From positions 62,001 through 126,000 of the forward strand of contig NZ_JABAFQ010000003.1 in assembly GCF_012843705.1 (NCBI RefSeq): a stretch of 64,000 nucleotides of DNA, given 5' to 3'. Positions 17,257 to 25,773 of this stretch are shown piece after piece (position 1 is the stretch's first letter; the number at the start of each line of letters is the position of its first letter). The DNA is from Fusobacterium sp. FSA-380-WT-3A. GTDB taxonomy: Bacteria; Fusobacteriota; Fusobacteriia; Fusobacteriales; Fusobacteriaceae. The position numbers and the translations under genes are program-made. The notes beneath the pieces were generated by a model, which saw nothing but the letters and a program-made list of their open reading frames with translations, did not search any database and had not been told where the DNA came from.

Positions 17257-17971
17257 TTTTATCTTCTCCCATTTCAACTTGATATCTCAATCTTCTTTTT
17301 TTCATCCATCTAACAGCAAAAGCATCTTTTAAACCTTTAAAGAGTCTGTTAAAGACCCCATATTTAGAATATCCAAATTCTCTATCATAATGTTTTACAG
17401 GAATTTCAACTACTTTAAATCCATTTATTTTTGCCAAAGTTGGAAGGAATCTGTGCATTCCTTCATAGAGATAAAAACTTTTAACAACCTCTTTTTTAAA
17501 AAGTTTTAAAGGACAGCCTGTGTCTTTAATATCATCTCCTGTAATATAATTTCTAACTGAATTTCCTACAATAGAAGATATTTTTCTTTTTAATCCATCT
17601 TCTCTTGTTTCTCTTTTTCCATTAACCATATCATATTCTTTTATATATGGTAAAAGTGTATATACATCTTTTGGGTCTGTCTGTAAATCTGAATCCATCA
17701 TTAAAACTAAATCTCCACTAGCTTTTTTAAAAGCAAAATCTAAAGCTGCTGTTTGTCCATTATTTTTTGTAAAATGATATACTTTTACATGTCCATTTTT
17801 TTTAGCTTCTTCATTTAAAATCTCTTTACTTCCATCTGTACTTCCATCATTTACTAAAATAATTTCATAAGAATCAAAACCTTTTTTCAAAGAGTTTTCC
17901 ACTTTCTCTATAAATCTTGAAATATTATCTTTTTCATTATAAACAGGTGCTACAACTGAAATTCTTTCCAT
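17249..17971 (-). CDS. GT2 polyprenyl-phosphate sugar transferase (DPM/ArnC-like)
   Basis: A 240-residue GT-A fold enzyme that likely loads a UDP-linked sugar onto undecaprenyl phosphate on the cytoplasmic side. It has APVYNEKDNI, VNDGSTDGS, and the DXD-like motif MMDSDLQTDP, then NGKRETREDGLKRKISS and DTGCPLKLFKKE, as in dolichol-phosphate mannose synthases and ArnC. Unlike E. coli ArnC it lacks the two C-terminal membrane helices and ends in a basic tail (RWMKKRRLRYQ), so it is probably peripheral. It is the first gene of the cluster, and its AGGAG-containing leader faces the two-component system. Confidence 0.88.
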   Translation of the reverse strand: MERISVVAPVYNEKDNISRFIEKVENSLKKGFDSYEIILVNDGSTDGSKEILNEEAKKNGHVKVYHFTKNNGQTAALDFAFKKASGDLVLMMDSDLQTDPKDVYTLLPYIKEYDMVNGKRETREDGLKRKISSIVGNSVRNYITGDDIKDTGCPLKLFKKEVVKSFYLYEGMHRFLPTLAKINGFKVVEIPVKHYDREFGYSKYGVFNRLFKGLKDAFAVRWMKKRRLRYQVEMGEDKNV

Positions 17972-18022
17972 ACCTCTATCTCCTTTTTTATTTTTTTGAA
18001 TTATATAATAGTATTATTAAGA

Positions 18023-18050
18023 TTTGGTAAAGAAAATTTAATTAACCAAA
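18023..18050. promoter_or_regulatory. inverted repeat in the divergent region between sugar cluster and two-component genes
   Basis: TTTGGT (18023-18028) and ACCAAA (18045-18050) form a perfect 6-base dyad in the 122-bp divergent intergenic region, next to TATAAT at 18004. Its position suits an operator or divergent promoter site. It is short in AT-rich DNA, so chance is possible, and it is not the direct-repeat layout usual for OmpR-type regulators. Confidence 0.3.
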
Positions 18051-18093
18051 AAAAATTTTTTTAAGTCTAAATCGAAAAAAGGAAGGATTTAAT

Positions 18094-18768
18094 ATGAAGA
18101 AAATTTTGATAATAGAAGATGATAAAAAAATAAGAAGACTTTTAGAGTTAGAATTAGAACATGAAGGTTATTTGGTAGAAAGTTATGAGGAAGGGGATAA
18201 AGCTATTGAAAAATTTAAAAATAGTTTTTTTGATGTTATTCTTCTTGATTTGATGCTTCCAAATTTATCTGGAGAAGAAATCTGTAAAATTATTAGGAAA
18301 ATATCTGAAATTCCTATAATTATAATAACAGCAAAAGATAGTATAGTTAGTAAAGTTGATTTATTAGATATGGGAGCTGATGATTATATAACAAAGCCTT
18401 TTAATATAGAGGAACTTTGTGCTAGAATAAGAGTTGTCTTAAGAAATAAAAAAAATTATAATACAAAGGATATTTTGAGATATGGAAATCTAAGTCTTAA
18501 TACTTCTTTAAAAGTTTTAAAAAGAGATGAAGAGGAAATTCCTTTAACAAAAACAGAATATAAATTATTAGAAATTTTCTTTTTAAACAAAGAAATTGGA
18601 TTGAGTAGAGAAAAAATAATAGAAGAAGTATGGGGATTTGATTTTGATGGGGATAACAAAATAGTTGATGTTTTTATTAATTCCTTAAGGAAAAAAATAG
18701 ATTCAGAAAAAGAAAAATATATCTCTTCATTAAGAGGATTTGGATATATTTTTAAATTAAAAAATTAG
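18094..18768 (+). CDS. OmpR/PhoB-family response regulator
   Basis: A 224-residue regulator with an intact receiver domain (acidic pocket EDD near residue 8, phosphoacceptor Asp52 in ILLDLMLP, Thr in IIITAKD, Lys in ITKPFN) and a winged-helix DNA-binding domain from about residue 125 (LTKTEYKLLEIFF, VDVFINSLRKKID, LRGFGYIFK). It is followed 14 bases later by its kinase. The pair is transcribed away from the envelope sugar cluster, so the cluster is its most likely target, as PmrAB controls arn genes in enterics; that link is inference. Confidence 0.92.
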   Translation: MKKILIIEDDKKIRRLLELELEHEGYLVESYEEGDKAIEKFKNSFFDVILLDLMLPNLSGEEICKIIRKISEIPIIIITAKDSIVSKVDLLDMGADDYITKPFNIEELCARIRVVLRNKKNYNTKDILRYGNLSLNTSLKVLKRDEEEIPLTKTEYKLLEIFFLNKEIGLSREKIIEEVWGFDFDGDNKIVDVFINSLRKKIDSEKEKYISSLRGFGYIFKLKN

Positions 18769-18782
18769 TTGGAGAAATCAAT

Positions 18783-20144
18783 ATGAAAAAATTAGCCCAT
18801 GAACTTCATAAAAATTACAAACTTTTAATAGTTATTTTCATACTTCCATATATAACATTTTTACTTTTTTTTGCTTCCTACATAAAAAAAGTTTCATTTA
18901 ATGATATTTATTCTGTTGACAGTTTTCTAAGTTATGAGCTAACAGAATTTAAAGAGGAGATAACTTCTAAAGAAAAAACTGTAGACCAATTTTTTTATGA
19001 AGCTTTAGAGGAATGTCCAGATGTTTCAGGAGTAAATGTATTTTTTAGATTTAATGGAAAAATCTATTCTGATGATAAATCTCCTTCACATTTCTATAAT
19101 TTTGAAAATAAAGAATTTTCTGAAGAAATTCAAAAAATAGATTTTTATAAATATCATTTTTTAAAAAAGATTGTTAGTGCTGAGGATTTTGGAAATATTG
19201 AAGTTTTAATAGTAAAAGATTTGACAGATGATAGACTTTTACTTTTTAATGTTATTATGGTTTCTACAATTCTAATAACTATTGCTTTTTTAATAAGTAT
19301 ATTTGTATCTAAAAAGTTTTATGATGAAGTGGTTACCTCTATAAATAACTTACAAAAAATTACCAATAATATAAATCTTAACAATATAAATCCACAAATA
19401 AAATCTAAAAATTATTTTATTGAAATAGAAAAAGTTATATTATCTTATGAAAATATGTTAGAGAGATTATACAATCAAACAAACTCCCAAATGGAATTTG
19501 TCAATAATGCTTCTCATGAATTAAAAACTCCTCTTTTTATAATCAAAGGTTACTTAAATTTAATTGAAAGGTGGGGAATTGAAAAAAAAGACATTTCATT
19601 GGAAGCTCTAGCTTCTATAAAAGAGGAAGTTGAAAATATGGATATTCTTATAAAAAAATTATTATTTCTTGCAAAAGATGATAATGAAAATTTAGAATAT
19701 ATTGAATTAGATATTTCAGAAGTCATTTCAAATATTATTTCAGAATTAAAAATAGCTTATCCTAAACAAAAAATATCTTTTAATAGTAGTGAAAATTATA
19801 TAAATTCTGATTATTTTTTAATAAAGCAACTTTTTTTCAATCTTATTGAAAATGCAATAAAATATGGAAATAATAATGAAATAAATGTGTCTATTATCAA
19901 TAATAAAAATCTTTCAATTATAATTGAAGATAACGGTATTGGAATATCAAAAGAAAATCTAAATCATATTTATGATAGATTTTTTAGAGTTGATAAAAGC
20001 AGAAATAGAGAAATAAAAAGCCATGGTTTAGGTTTATCAATAGTTAAAAAAATTACTAGAATATTAAAAATCGACTTGAATATTGAGAGTGAAATAAATA
20101 AAGGTACAAAAGTTACAGTAACAATTCCTACTACAAAAATATAA
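18783..20144 (+). CDS. membrane sensor histidine kinase
   Basis: A 453-residue kinase paired with the preceding regulator. It has two membrane helices (about residues 13-33 and 156-178) enclosing a roughly 120-residue periplasmic sensor with no family I recognise. Then comes a short linker, the phosphoacceptor helix NNASHELKTPLF with His245, and an ATPase domain with N box NLIENAIKYG, G1 EDNGIGIS, F box YDRFFRVD and G2 GLGLSIVKK. All catalytic motifs are intact. The periplasmic sensor is acidic in places (CPDVSG, SDDKSPS), which could suit cation or peptide sensing, but the signal is unknown. Confidence 0.92.
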   Translation: MKKLAHELHKNYKLLIVIFILPYITFLLFFASYIKKVSFNDIYSVDSFLSYELTEFKEEITSKEKTVDQFFYEALEECPDVSGVNVFFRFNGKIYSDDKSPSHFYNFENKEFSEEIQKIDFYKYHFLKKIVSAEDFGNIEVLIVKDLTDDRLLLFNVIMVSTILITIAFLISIFVSKKFYDEVVTSINNLQKITNNINLNNINPQIKSKNYFIEIEKVILSYENMLERLYNQTNSQMEFVNNASHELKTPLFIIKGYLNLIERWGIEKKDISLEALASIKEEVENMDILIKKLLFLAKDDNENLEYIELDISEVISNIISELKIAYPKQKISFNSSENYINSDYFLIKQLFFNLIENAIKYGNNNEINVSIINNKNLSIIIEDNGIGISKENLNHIYDRFFRVDKSRNREIKSHGLGLSIVKKITRILKIDLNIESEINKGTKVTVTIPTTKI

Positions 20145-20169
20145 ATTTTTTAATATCTTTTATAATAAA

Positions 20170-20215
20170 AAGAGGCTATTGTATTTTATATTTACAATAA
20201 CCTCTTTTTTTATTT
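20170..20215. terminator. bidirectional terminator between the kinase gene and thiE
   Basis: Stem AGAGGCTATTGTA and TACAATAACCTCT with a short AT loop, followed by seven T on the plus strand and preceded by A-rich sequence that gives T on the minus strand. Confidence 0.8.
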
Positions 20216-20237
20216 TAAGAGTCTTTTAGGAATAAAT

Positions 20238-20870
20238 TTATTTTTTTAATTTGCTTATTAAAGATTTTACTTTTTCTGAAATATTTTCAGCTCCTACAAT
20301 GTCACTTACTAAGCAAATTCTTTTTGCTCCTCTCTCAACTATTTTATCAATGTTATAATCTTTTATTCCTCCAATGGCAACAAAAGGAATATCCAAATTA
20401 TTTACAACATATTCTAAGTATTCTAATCCTACAGGAGCAGTATCTTTTGTTGTTGTAGGAAATATTGGACCAACTCCAATATAATCTACATCACTATTTT
20501 CAAAGGCTTTTTTTCCTTGCTCTGGAGAGTGAGTTGATAGACCAATAATTTTATCTTCACCTATAAGTTTTCTTACTTCACTAGGTGGAATATCATCTTG
20601 CCCAACATGAACTCCATCTGCATCAACTAAAATTGCTATATCAATGTTATCATTTACTATAAACACAACTCCATTTTTTTTACAAACTTCTCTTATCTCT
20701 CTAGCTTCTTTTAATTTTTCTCCCAAGCTTTTATTTTTTTCTCTATATTGAATTATTTTTATTCCACCACGAATCATTTCCTCTACACATTGTAGATTAG
20801 TTTTTCCATTGGCAAAATTTTCACCTGTAATTCCATATATTCCTTCAGGGATAATTATTCTATTTCTCAA
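20238..20870 (-). CDS. thiE: thiamine phosphate synthase
   Basis: A 210-residue TIM-barrel enzyme joining the hydroxymethylpyrimidine pyrophosphate and the carboxythiazole phosphate to make thiamine phosphate. Family motifs include IIQYREKN, VNDNIDIAILVDADGVHVGQDD (in two blocks), IGLSTHS, YIGVGPIFPTTTK and the phosphate loop AIGGI. It is the last gene of the thiSGHFE operon and overlaps the end of thiF by 11 bases. Expression should be governed by the TPP riboswitch upstream of thiS. Confidence 0.95.
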   Translation of the reverse strand: MRNRIIIPEGIYGITGENFANGKTNLQCVEEMIRGGIKIIQYREKNKSLGEKLKEAREIREVCKKNGVVFIVNDNIDIAILVDADGVHVGQDDIPPSEVRKLIGEDKIIGLSTHSPEQGKKAFENSDVDYIGVGPIFPTTTKDTAPVGLEYLEYVVNNLDIPFVAIGGIKDYNIDKIVERGAKRICLVSDIVGAENISEKVKSLISKLKK

Positions 20871-21402
20871 AATATCCTCCTATCTCTAAAACTTTCTCAC
20901 TCATCAAAGCTGCCACTATTCCAACTTTATGAGAATATGTTTTATAATCATCAGTATCTTTTTTGAAATCTCCTACTACAATTAAATTTTTTCCAATATT
21001 TTTTATTTCAATTGATTTTGTATCATAATCTCCAATTCCAGAAGCTGAAATAATTTTTTTTCCAAGTGGTAAAAGCTCTTCTACTAAAATACTTTTATAC
21101 TCTTTTTTATCAAATGCTTCCACTACAATATCACAATCTTTAAAAAATTCCACAATATTCTCTCTATCAAATTTAATTATTTCAAAATCAATTTTTATTT
21201 CAGGATTTATAAGGGATAAATTTTCTTTTAAAGTTTCGCTTTTGTATTTTCCAATTTGATTTTTGAAATAAAATTGTCTATTTAAATTTGATTCTTCAAT
21301 CTTATCAAAATCTCCAAACTTTAAATATTTTACCCCTGTTCTCACTAAATGATAGGCTACATTACTTCCGATTCCACCACAACCAGCTATCCCTATTATC
21401 AT
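20860..21402 (-). CDS. thiF: ThiS adenylyltransferase, short form
   Basis: An E1-like enzyme that adenylates the C-terminal glycine of ThiS for sulfur loading. The start at 21402 (MIIGIAGCGGIGSNVA) overlaps the thiH stop as ATGA and has GGGAG 8 bases upstream; the frame upstream of it would begin inside thiH. At 180 residues it keeps the nucleotide-binding core (GCGGIGSN, FDKIEESNLNRQFYF, DIVVEAFDKKEYK) but lacks the C-terminal zinc-binding extension of E. coli ThiF. That short form is common in anaerobes that pair it with ThiH. Confidence 0.9.
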   Translation of the reverse strand: MIIGIAGCGGIGSNVAYHLVRTGVKYLKFGDFDKIEESNLNRQFYFKNQIGKYKSETLKENLSLINPEIKIDFEIIKFDRENIVEFFKDCDIVVEAFDKKEYKSILVEELLPLGKKIISASGIGDYDTKSIEIKNIGKNLIVVGDFKKDTDDYKTYSHKVGIVAALMSEKVLEIGGYFEK

Positions 21403-22505
21403 TTGATTTGCTCCCAATCTTTAAATATTGGTTGATATCCATTATCTCTAATTGCTTGTATTGTTTCTTCAGCACTTCTATTGTCACTTATTTCAAATTG
21501 ACAAGTAGATGGGTCATTCTCTGTGTATCCTCCAACATCTGTTTTAGAACCAACAGACATTTTTGTAATTCCCATATGCATTAAATGGTCTCTAAATGAA
21601 GCTACCTCCCTTGTAGAAATATTTATATCAGCTTTTATTTGGAAAATTCTAAAAGCTGTCATAAATTGTACAAAAGTTATATCATCTAGTGGATGGTCTG
21701 GTTGGAATCCTCCTTCAGCTGGATTTATTCTTGGTAAAGAGATTGAGAAAGATGAATTCAAATAATTATCAGTTAAATATTTTAAATGCATTCCAGCCAT
21801 AAAAGCTTCTTTTCTTATTTCACTTAAACCAAATAAAGGTCCAATTCCAATAGTTCTTATTCCAGCTTTTGCCCCTCTCTCTGGAGTATTTAAACGGAAA
21901 TGATAATCTTTTTTCTTACCAGATAAATGAACTTCATCATATCTCTCTTCATTATATGTTTCTTGATATACTGTTAATCCATCTAATCCAATATCTACTA
22001 ATTCTTTATATTCCCATTCTTCTAATGGCATAACCTCTATTGAAACAGAATTAAAATATTTTTTTAATATTTTTACAGCTTCTTTTAAATAATCTAAAGT
22101 TACAAGTCCGTGAGCTTCTCCTGTAAGCATTAAAATATGTTCTACTCCTGTTTTTGCTATTTCTTTAGCTTCTTCCTCTATTTGCTCTAGATTTTGATGT
22201 TTCCTTACAATGTGATTTTTCTTTGAGAAACCACAATAAGTACAGTTGTTTGTACAGAAATTTGAAATATATATTGGCATATAAAGAGATATCACATTTC
22301 CAAAATGTTGTGTTTTTATCTCATTGGCTCTTCTAGCCATTTCTTCTAAATGATTTTTTGCTATTGGAGAAATTAAATTTAGAAAGTCATATTCTGTTAG
22401 ATGTTCTTTATAAATACTATCTACTACATCTTCATCAGTAACTTTTGAAAAATATCCTTCAAAATCAAAATCTTTCCATTCTTTTACAACAGAATAAAAT
22501 CCCAT
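21399..22505 (-). CDS. thiH: 2-iminoacetate synthase (radical SAM tyrosine lyase)
   Basis: A 368-residue radical SAM enzyme that cleaves tyrosine to dehydroglycine for the thiazole ring, the oxygen-independent route. The cluster motif is CTNNCTYCGFS (CX3CX2C), then MLTGEAHGL, EVMPLEEWEY, VYQETYNEERY and SLPRINPAEGG follow. The start overlaps the thiG stop as TAATG, so translation is coupled. The choice of ThiH rather than the oxidase ThiO supports an anaerobic lifestyle. Confidence 0.95.
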   Translation of the reverse strand: MGFYSVVKEWKDFDFEGYFSKVTDEDVVDSIYKEHLTEYDFLNLISPIAKNHLEEMARRANEIKTQHFGNVISLYMPIYISNFCTNNCTYCGFSKKNHIVRKHQNLEQIEEEAKEIAKTGVEHILMLTGEAHGLVTLDYLKEAVKILKKYFNSVSIEVMPLEEWEYKELVDIGLDGLTVYQETYNEERYDEVHLSGKKKDYHFRLNTPERGAKAGIRTIGIGPLFGLSEIRKEAFMAGMHLKYLTDNYLNSSFSISLPRINPAEGGFQPDHPLDDITFVQFMTAFRIFQIKADINISTREVASFRDHLMHMGITKMSVGSKTDVGGYTENDPSTCQFEISDNRSAEETIQAIRDNGYQPIFKDWEQIK

Positions 22506-23281
22506 TATTTGTCACCTCTAAATAAGAAATCTGTAAGAGGAGATGAAGCATTAGCATATTTTGAAGTTTTAGCTAATTTTGAAAGATAAGCCATTCTTCC
22601 AGCTTTTACTCCTAAAGCGAAAGCCTCTCCCATTTTTACAGGGTCCTCAGCTGTTGAAATAGCTGTGTTAACTAATACAGCGTCAACTCCCATTTCCATA
22701 GCCTCAGCTGCTTGAGATGGAGTTCCTATTCCAGCATCTACAATTACAGGAACTTTTTTATTTTCATTTATCATTTCTATTAGAGCTTTTGTTTGTAATC
22801 CTTTATTTGAACCAATTGGTGAACCTAAAGGCATTACAGCAGCTGCTCCAGCCTCTTCTAATTTTTTAGCTGTAATTAAATCAGGAACTATATAAGGTAA
22901 AACTATAAATCCTTCATCAGCTAATACTTTTGTAGCTTTTATTGTTTCTTCATTGTCAGGCATTAAATATTTCATATCATTGATTATTTCAATTTTTATA
23001 AAATCTCCACAACCAGCTTCTCTAGCTATTCTAGCTATTTTTATAGCCTCTTCAGCATTTCTAGCCCCTGATGTATTAGGTAATAATGTTACATCTTTAG
23101 GAATATAATTTAAAACATTTTCCTTTGGATTTGAAAAGTTTACTCTTCTTAATGCCATTGTTATAATGTTTGAACCACTTGCTTTTAACATTGGAGCTAT
23201 CAAATTTTTATCAGAAAATTTTCCTGTTCCTGTTAATAATCTACTTTCAAATTCATGTCCTTTTAATACTAACTTATCCAT
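22505..23281 (-). CDS. thiG: thiazole synthase
   Basis: A 258-residue TIM-barrel enzyme that condenses deoxyxylulose phosphate, dehydroglycine and ThiS thiocarboxylate to the thiazole phosphate. It carries [10 protein letters not shown], the Schiff-base lysine in [29 protein letters not shown], and [20 protein letters not shown] followed by VLVNTAIS. The substrate deoxyxylulose phosphate is shared with Dxr, encoded at 47.8-48.9 kb. It is the second gene of the thi operon, 47 bases after thiS. Confidence 0.96.
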   Translation of the reverse strand: MDKLVLKGHEFESRLLTGTGKFSDKNLIAPMLKASGSNIITMALRRVNFSNPKENVLNYIPKDVTLLPNTSGARNAEEAIKIARIAREAGCGDFIKIEIINDMKYLMPDNEETIKATKVLADEGFIVLPYIVPDLITAKKLEEAGAAAVMPLGSPIGSNKGLQTKALIEMINENKKVPVIVDAGIGTPSQAAEAMEMGVDAVLVNTAISTAEDPVKMGEAFALGVKAGRMAYLSKLAKTSKYANASSPLTDFLFRGDK

Positions 23282-23328
23282 TTTTCCTCCAACTTATTTT
23301 TTATTTTTATTCATATACATATTTTTTC

Positions 23329-23541
23329 TTATCCACCAGAAACAAAAACTAGAACTTCTACAACATCATTTTCTTTTATAGTCACATCTTGCCAATTATC
23401 TTTTTTAATAAGATTATCATTTATTAAAACCACTGCTCCAGAAAGAGTTATATTTTTCTCTATTGAAGTTTTTTCAATAAATTCTTTTAAAATAATTTCT
23501 TTTTCTATTTCCTCTTCAACACCATTTAAAATTATTTTCAT
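23329..23541 (-). CDS. thiS: thiamine sulfur carrier protein
   Basis: A 70-residue ubiquitin-like carrier that delivers sulfur as a C-terminal thiocarboxylate. It ends in VFVSGG, the Gly-Gly tail activated by ThiF. The core AVVLINDNLIKKDNW and VEVLVFVSGG match the family. The ribosome site AAGGAGG lies just upstream of the ATG and just downstream of the riboswitch terminator. It is the first gene of the thiSGHFE operon. Confidence 0.93.
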   Translation of the reverse strand: MKIILNGVEEEIEKEIILKEFIEKTSIEKNITLSGAVVLINDNLIKKDNWQDVTIKENDVVEVLVFVSGG

Positions 23542-23573
23542 AAATTTTCCTCCTTTCTCAAAAATTTTTCTAT

Positions 23574-23604
23574 AAAAAAATCCCTAGTAGAAATCTACTA
23601 GGGA
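23574..23604 (-). terminator. riboswitch-controlled terminator ahead of thiS
   Basis: A strong hairpin (minus-strand ATCCCTAGTAGA / TCTACTAGGGAT) followed by seven T, located between the TPP aptamer and the thiS ribosome site. Its ascending arm is complementary over 8 bases (CCCUAGUA with UACUAGGG) to the 5' part of the aptamer at 23748-23755, so aptamer folding and terminator formation are linked. Confidence 0.85.
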
Positions 23605-23654
23605 TAAATCTTCTTATAAAATTTTCCTCTTAAATAACTTAATAGTCAAAGCCT

Positions 23655-23760
23655 CTTTCTGAGGAATAATTTTACTTCCTTTCGCCAGCATTATCTGGTT
23701 CAAGTAATAAGAGTCGAGGTCGAACCTCCTCTCAGCCTTTTTGGCTCCCCTAGTAAGTTA
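23655..23760 (-). promoter_or_regulatory. TPP (THI-element) riboswitch
   Basis: On the minus strand the leader reads ACUAGGGGAGCC, GGCUGAGAGGAGG, CUUGAACCAGAUAAUGCUGG and CGAAAGGAAGU, the conserved THI-element core in order. P1 can form between CUUAC and GUAAA-type sequence. It controls thiSGHFE through the downstream terminator. Boundaries are approximate. Confidence 0.95.
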
Positions 23761-23782
23761 TCTATTTAATTTTTTCAAAAGT

Positions 23783-23811
23783 ATTGTATAACTTTATGTT
23801 TTATTTGTCAA
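23783..23811 (-). promoter_or_regulatory. thi operon promoter
   Basis: TTGACA (23806-23811) and TACAAT (23783-23788) on the minus strand, spaced by 17 bases, about 20-25 bases upstream of the TPP aptamer. Confidence 0.7.
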
Positions 23812-23818
23812 GTTTTTA

Positions 23819-25144
23819 TTATAATTTAAATTCAGCAGCTAATCCAATAGCATGAACTTGTTTTTCAAATGTTGTTCCATGCTCTTTTGAAGTTCCATCA
23901 ATATAATCTACATATGAATAAGCTATTGTATATGTTCTAGTTTCATTTGGAGTATATTTAAGTCCTATACTATACATATGAGCATCTAAAGCATAGTCAG
24001 TATCTTTGTATGTATCTTCATTAGCTCCTGTATTTGTGTATTGATATCCAGCCATTAAAGTATATTGTTCATTTAGTTTATAATCAAATCCAACTGATGC
24101 TTCATATCCGTTTGTGTAATGAGCATAAGCATTACTATCGTTAGCATCTTCTATAAAATAATAGTTTCCACTTGTAAGTAATGTAAGTTTATCATTAACA
24201 TCATAAGAAATTCCTAATGACATCATTGCTGGTAAGTTTCTATATCCATCTACTAACCATTCTCTTACTATAGGATTTCCTGCTAAATTTTCATATATAT
24301 CCTCTTCTTTTATTGGAGAATTTACTTTTAATCCATTCATTCCATTTTTAGCTTCAAAATCTAATTGAATTTCACTTTCATATTTAAAACCAATATTTAA
24401 TCTTTCTATTGGTTGATAGTTAAATCCTACTAACCAACCAATTCCATAGGCTTCTCTTTCTGAATCTAAACTAACATCTACTTTTCCAGCTGGAATAGGA
24501 CCATTTCCGTCTAAATCTAAATTATAATGTCCTGTTCCTTCTAAAGCTCTTGTTGCATAAATAAATCTAACTCCTCCAGCAACAGAGAATTTTTCATTAA
24601 CCTTTTGAGCCATTCCTAAGTTTAAATTATAATAAAAAGATGAACCTTTTACTTTACTTCCTCCTAAATAATCTACTGTTGTGTTTGGTAATTTTTCTCT
24701 AAAAGTTTTTTCTATTCCTTCTCCAATAACTTCAAAAGCTGATATTCCATTATCATATTTTAAACTTCCTCCACCAGCAGCTATACCACCATGTAAGAAA
24801 TAACTTCTATCTCCATCTTTTTTTACTATTTGAATACTTGGAACCATTACTGATGGATAATCACTATTGTGGGAATCTCTTATTGGATTTCCTGTTGATA
24901 CATCTATAGTATTTGTATTCATAGTATAATCTTTAAATACTGTTTGAGTGTTTACTTTTACATAAAGTCCATCTTCCATAAAAGCTGTTCCAGCCGGATT
25001 ATAGAAAGCTCCTGATGTTCCAATTTTTCCTGTCATTGAAGCGTGGGCAAAATATTCAGCGTCTTGTTGAGCTAAGTAGTCAATACTTCCAGCATAAACA
25101 TTTACTGAAGCTATTAAAGCCATTAACATAAGTGTTTTTTTCAT
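23819..25144 (-). CDS. FadL/OmpP1-family outer membrane transport protein
   Basis: A 441-residue outer membrane beta-barrel of the hydrophobic-substrate uptake family. It starts with a cleavable signal peptide (residues 1-18, ending NVYAG). The N-terminal hatch region shows LAQQDAEYFAHASMTGKIG, SGAFYNPAG and AFMEDG, the family's NPA motif. The rest alternates in beta-strands and ends in an aromatic-hydrophobic terminal strand (HAIGLAAEFKL). Relatives import long-chain fatty acids or aromatic compounds; the substrate here is unknown. It follows the TetR gene by 30 bases, and both are probably one transcript. Confidence 0.9.
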   Translation of the reverse strand: MKKTLMLMALIASVNVYAGSIDYLAQQDAEYFAHASMTGKIGTSGAFYNPAGTAFMEDGLYVKVNTQTVFKDYTMNTNTIDVSTGNPIRDSHNSDYPSVMVPSIQIVKKDGDRSYFLHGGIAAGGGSLKYDNGISAFEVIGEGIEKTFREKLPNTTVDYLGGSKVKGSSFYYNLNLGMAQKVNEKFSVAGGVRFIYATRALEGTGHYNLDLDGNGPIPAGKVDVSLDSEREAYGIGWLVGFNYQPIERLNIGFKYESEIQLDFEAKNGMNGLKVNSPIKEEDIYENLAGNPIVREWLVDGYRNLPAMMSLGISYDVNDKLTLLTSGNYYFIEDANDSNAYAHYTNGYEASVGFDYKLNEQYTLMAGYQYTNTGANEDTYKDTDYALDAHMYSIGLKYTPNETRTYTIAYSYVDYIDGTSKEHGTTFEKQVHAIGLAAEFKL

Positions 25145-25174
25145 TTTTTTCTCCTTGATTTATATAATTTTTTA

Positions 25175-25753
25175 TTATTTTTCTGAATTTATTTTCATAG
25201 CTTGTTTTAAAATAAGATAACCAACTTCACGAAGCTCACTTTCAATCATTTCATAAGTTGGATTATAAAATCCTGAACAAATTAAACAAGCAAATCCGTG
25301 AGTGTACCACCAACCTTTTCTTATCATCCAATTGATAGTACTATCTTTTAAAACATTATATTTGTCACTTTCTTTAAATCCTTTATAAACTAAATTTATC
25401 AAATCTCTAGTAATTTCATTTAAAAATTCTTCTGATAAATTCTCTCTCATAAATATAGCTCTGAATAAAGCTTTTTCCTCTTTAGCAAAAAGACAAATTC
25501 CTATTCCTATATTTAAAAGTCCAAGTTCTGTATAATTAATTTTTACTTTATCCAGTAGTTTGTTTTTAGCAAGTAATGAAAGTTCATTTTTTAAATCTGA
25601 CATTGATTTGAAATTAGAGTAGACACCTATAGTAGATATTCCCAACTCGTTGGCTATTGTTCTAGCTGAGATTTTTTTCATTCCCTCTCTTACTAAAATT
25701 TCGTATGCTTTATTTAATATTTCCTCTCTTGTGAACTTTAATTTTCTTCCCAT
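25175..25753 (-). CDS. TetR-family transcriptional regulator
   Basis: A 192-residue repressor-type protein. The N-terminal helix-turn-helix spans about residues 8-52 (REEILNKAYEILVREG, ISARTIANELGISTIGVYSNF). The C-terminal half is a helical ligand domain. Being cotranscribed with the FadL-like gene, it most likely senses that porin's cargo and represses itself and the porin. A 17-base direct repeat occurs at its promoter (25774) and 106 bases further upstream (25880). Confidence 0.88.
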   Translation of the reverse strand: MGRKLKFTREEILNKAYEILVREGMKKISARTIANELGISTIGVYSNFKSMSDLKNELSLLAKNKLLDKVKINYTELGLLNIGIGICLFAKEEKALFRAIFMRENLSEEFLNEITRDLINLVYKGFKESDKYNVLKDSTINWMIRKGWWYTHGFACLICSGFYNPTYEMIESELREVGYLILKQAMKINSEK

Positions 25754-25773
25754 AAAAAACTCCTTTTTATTCT

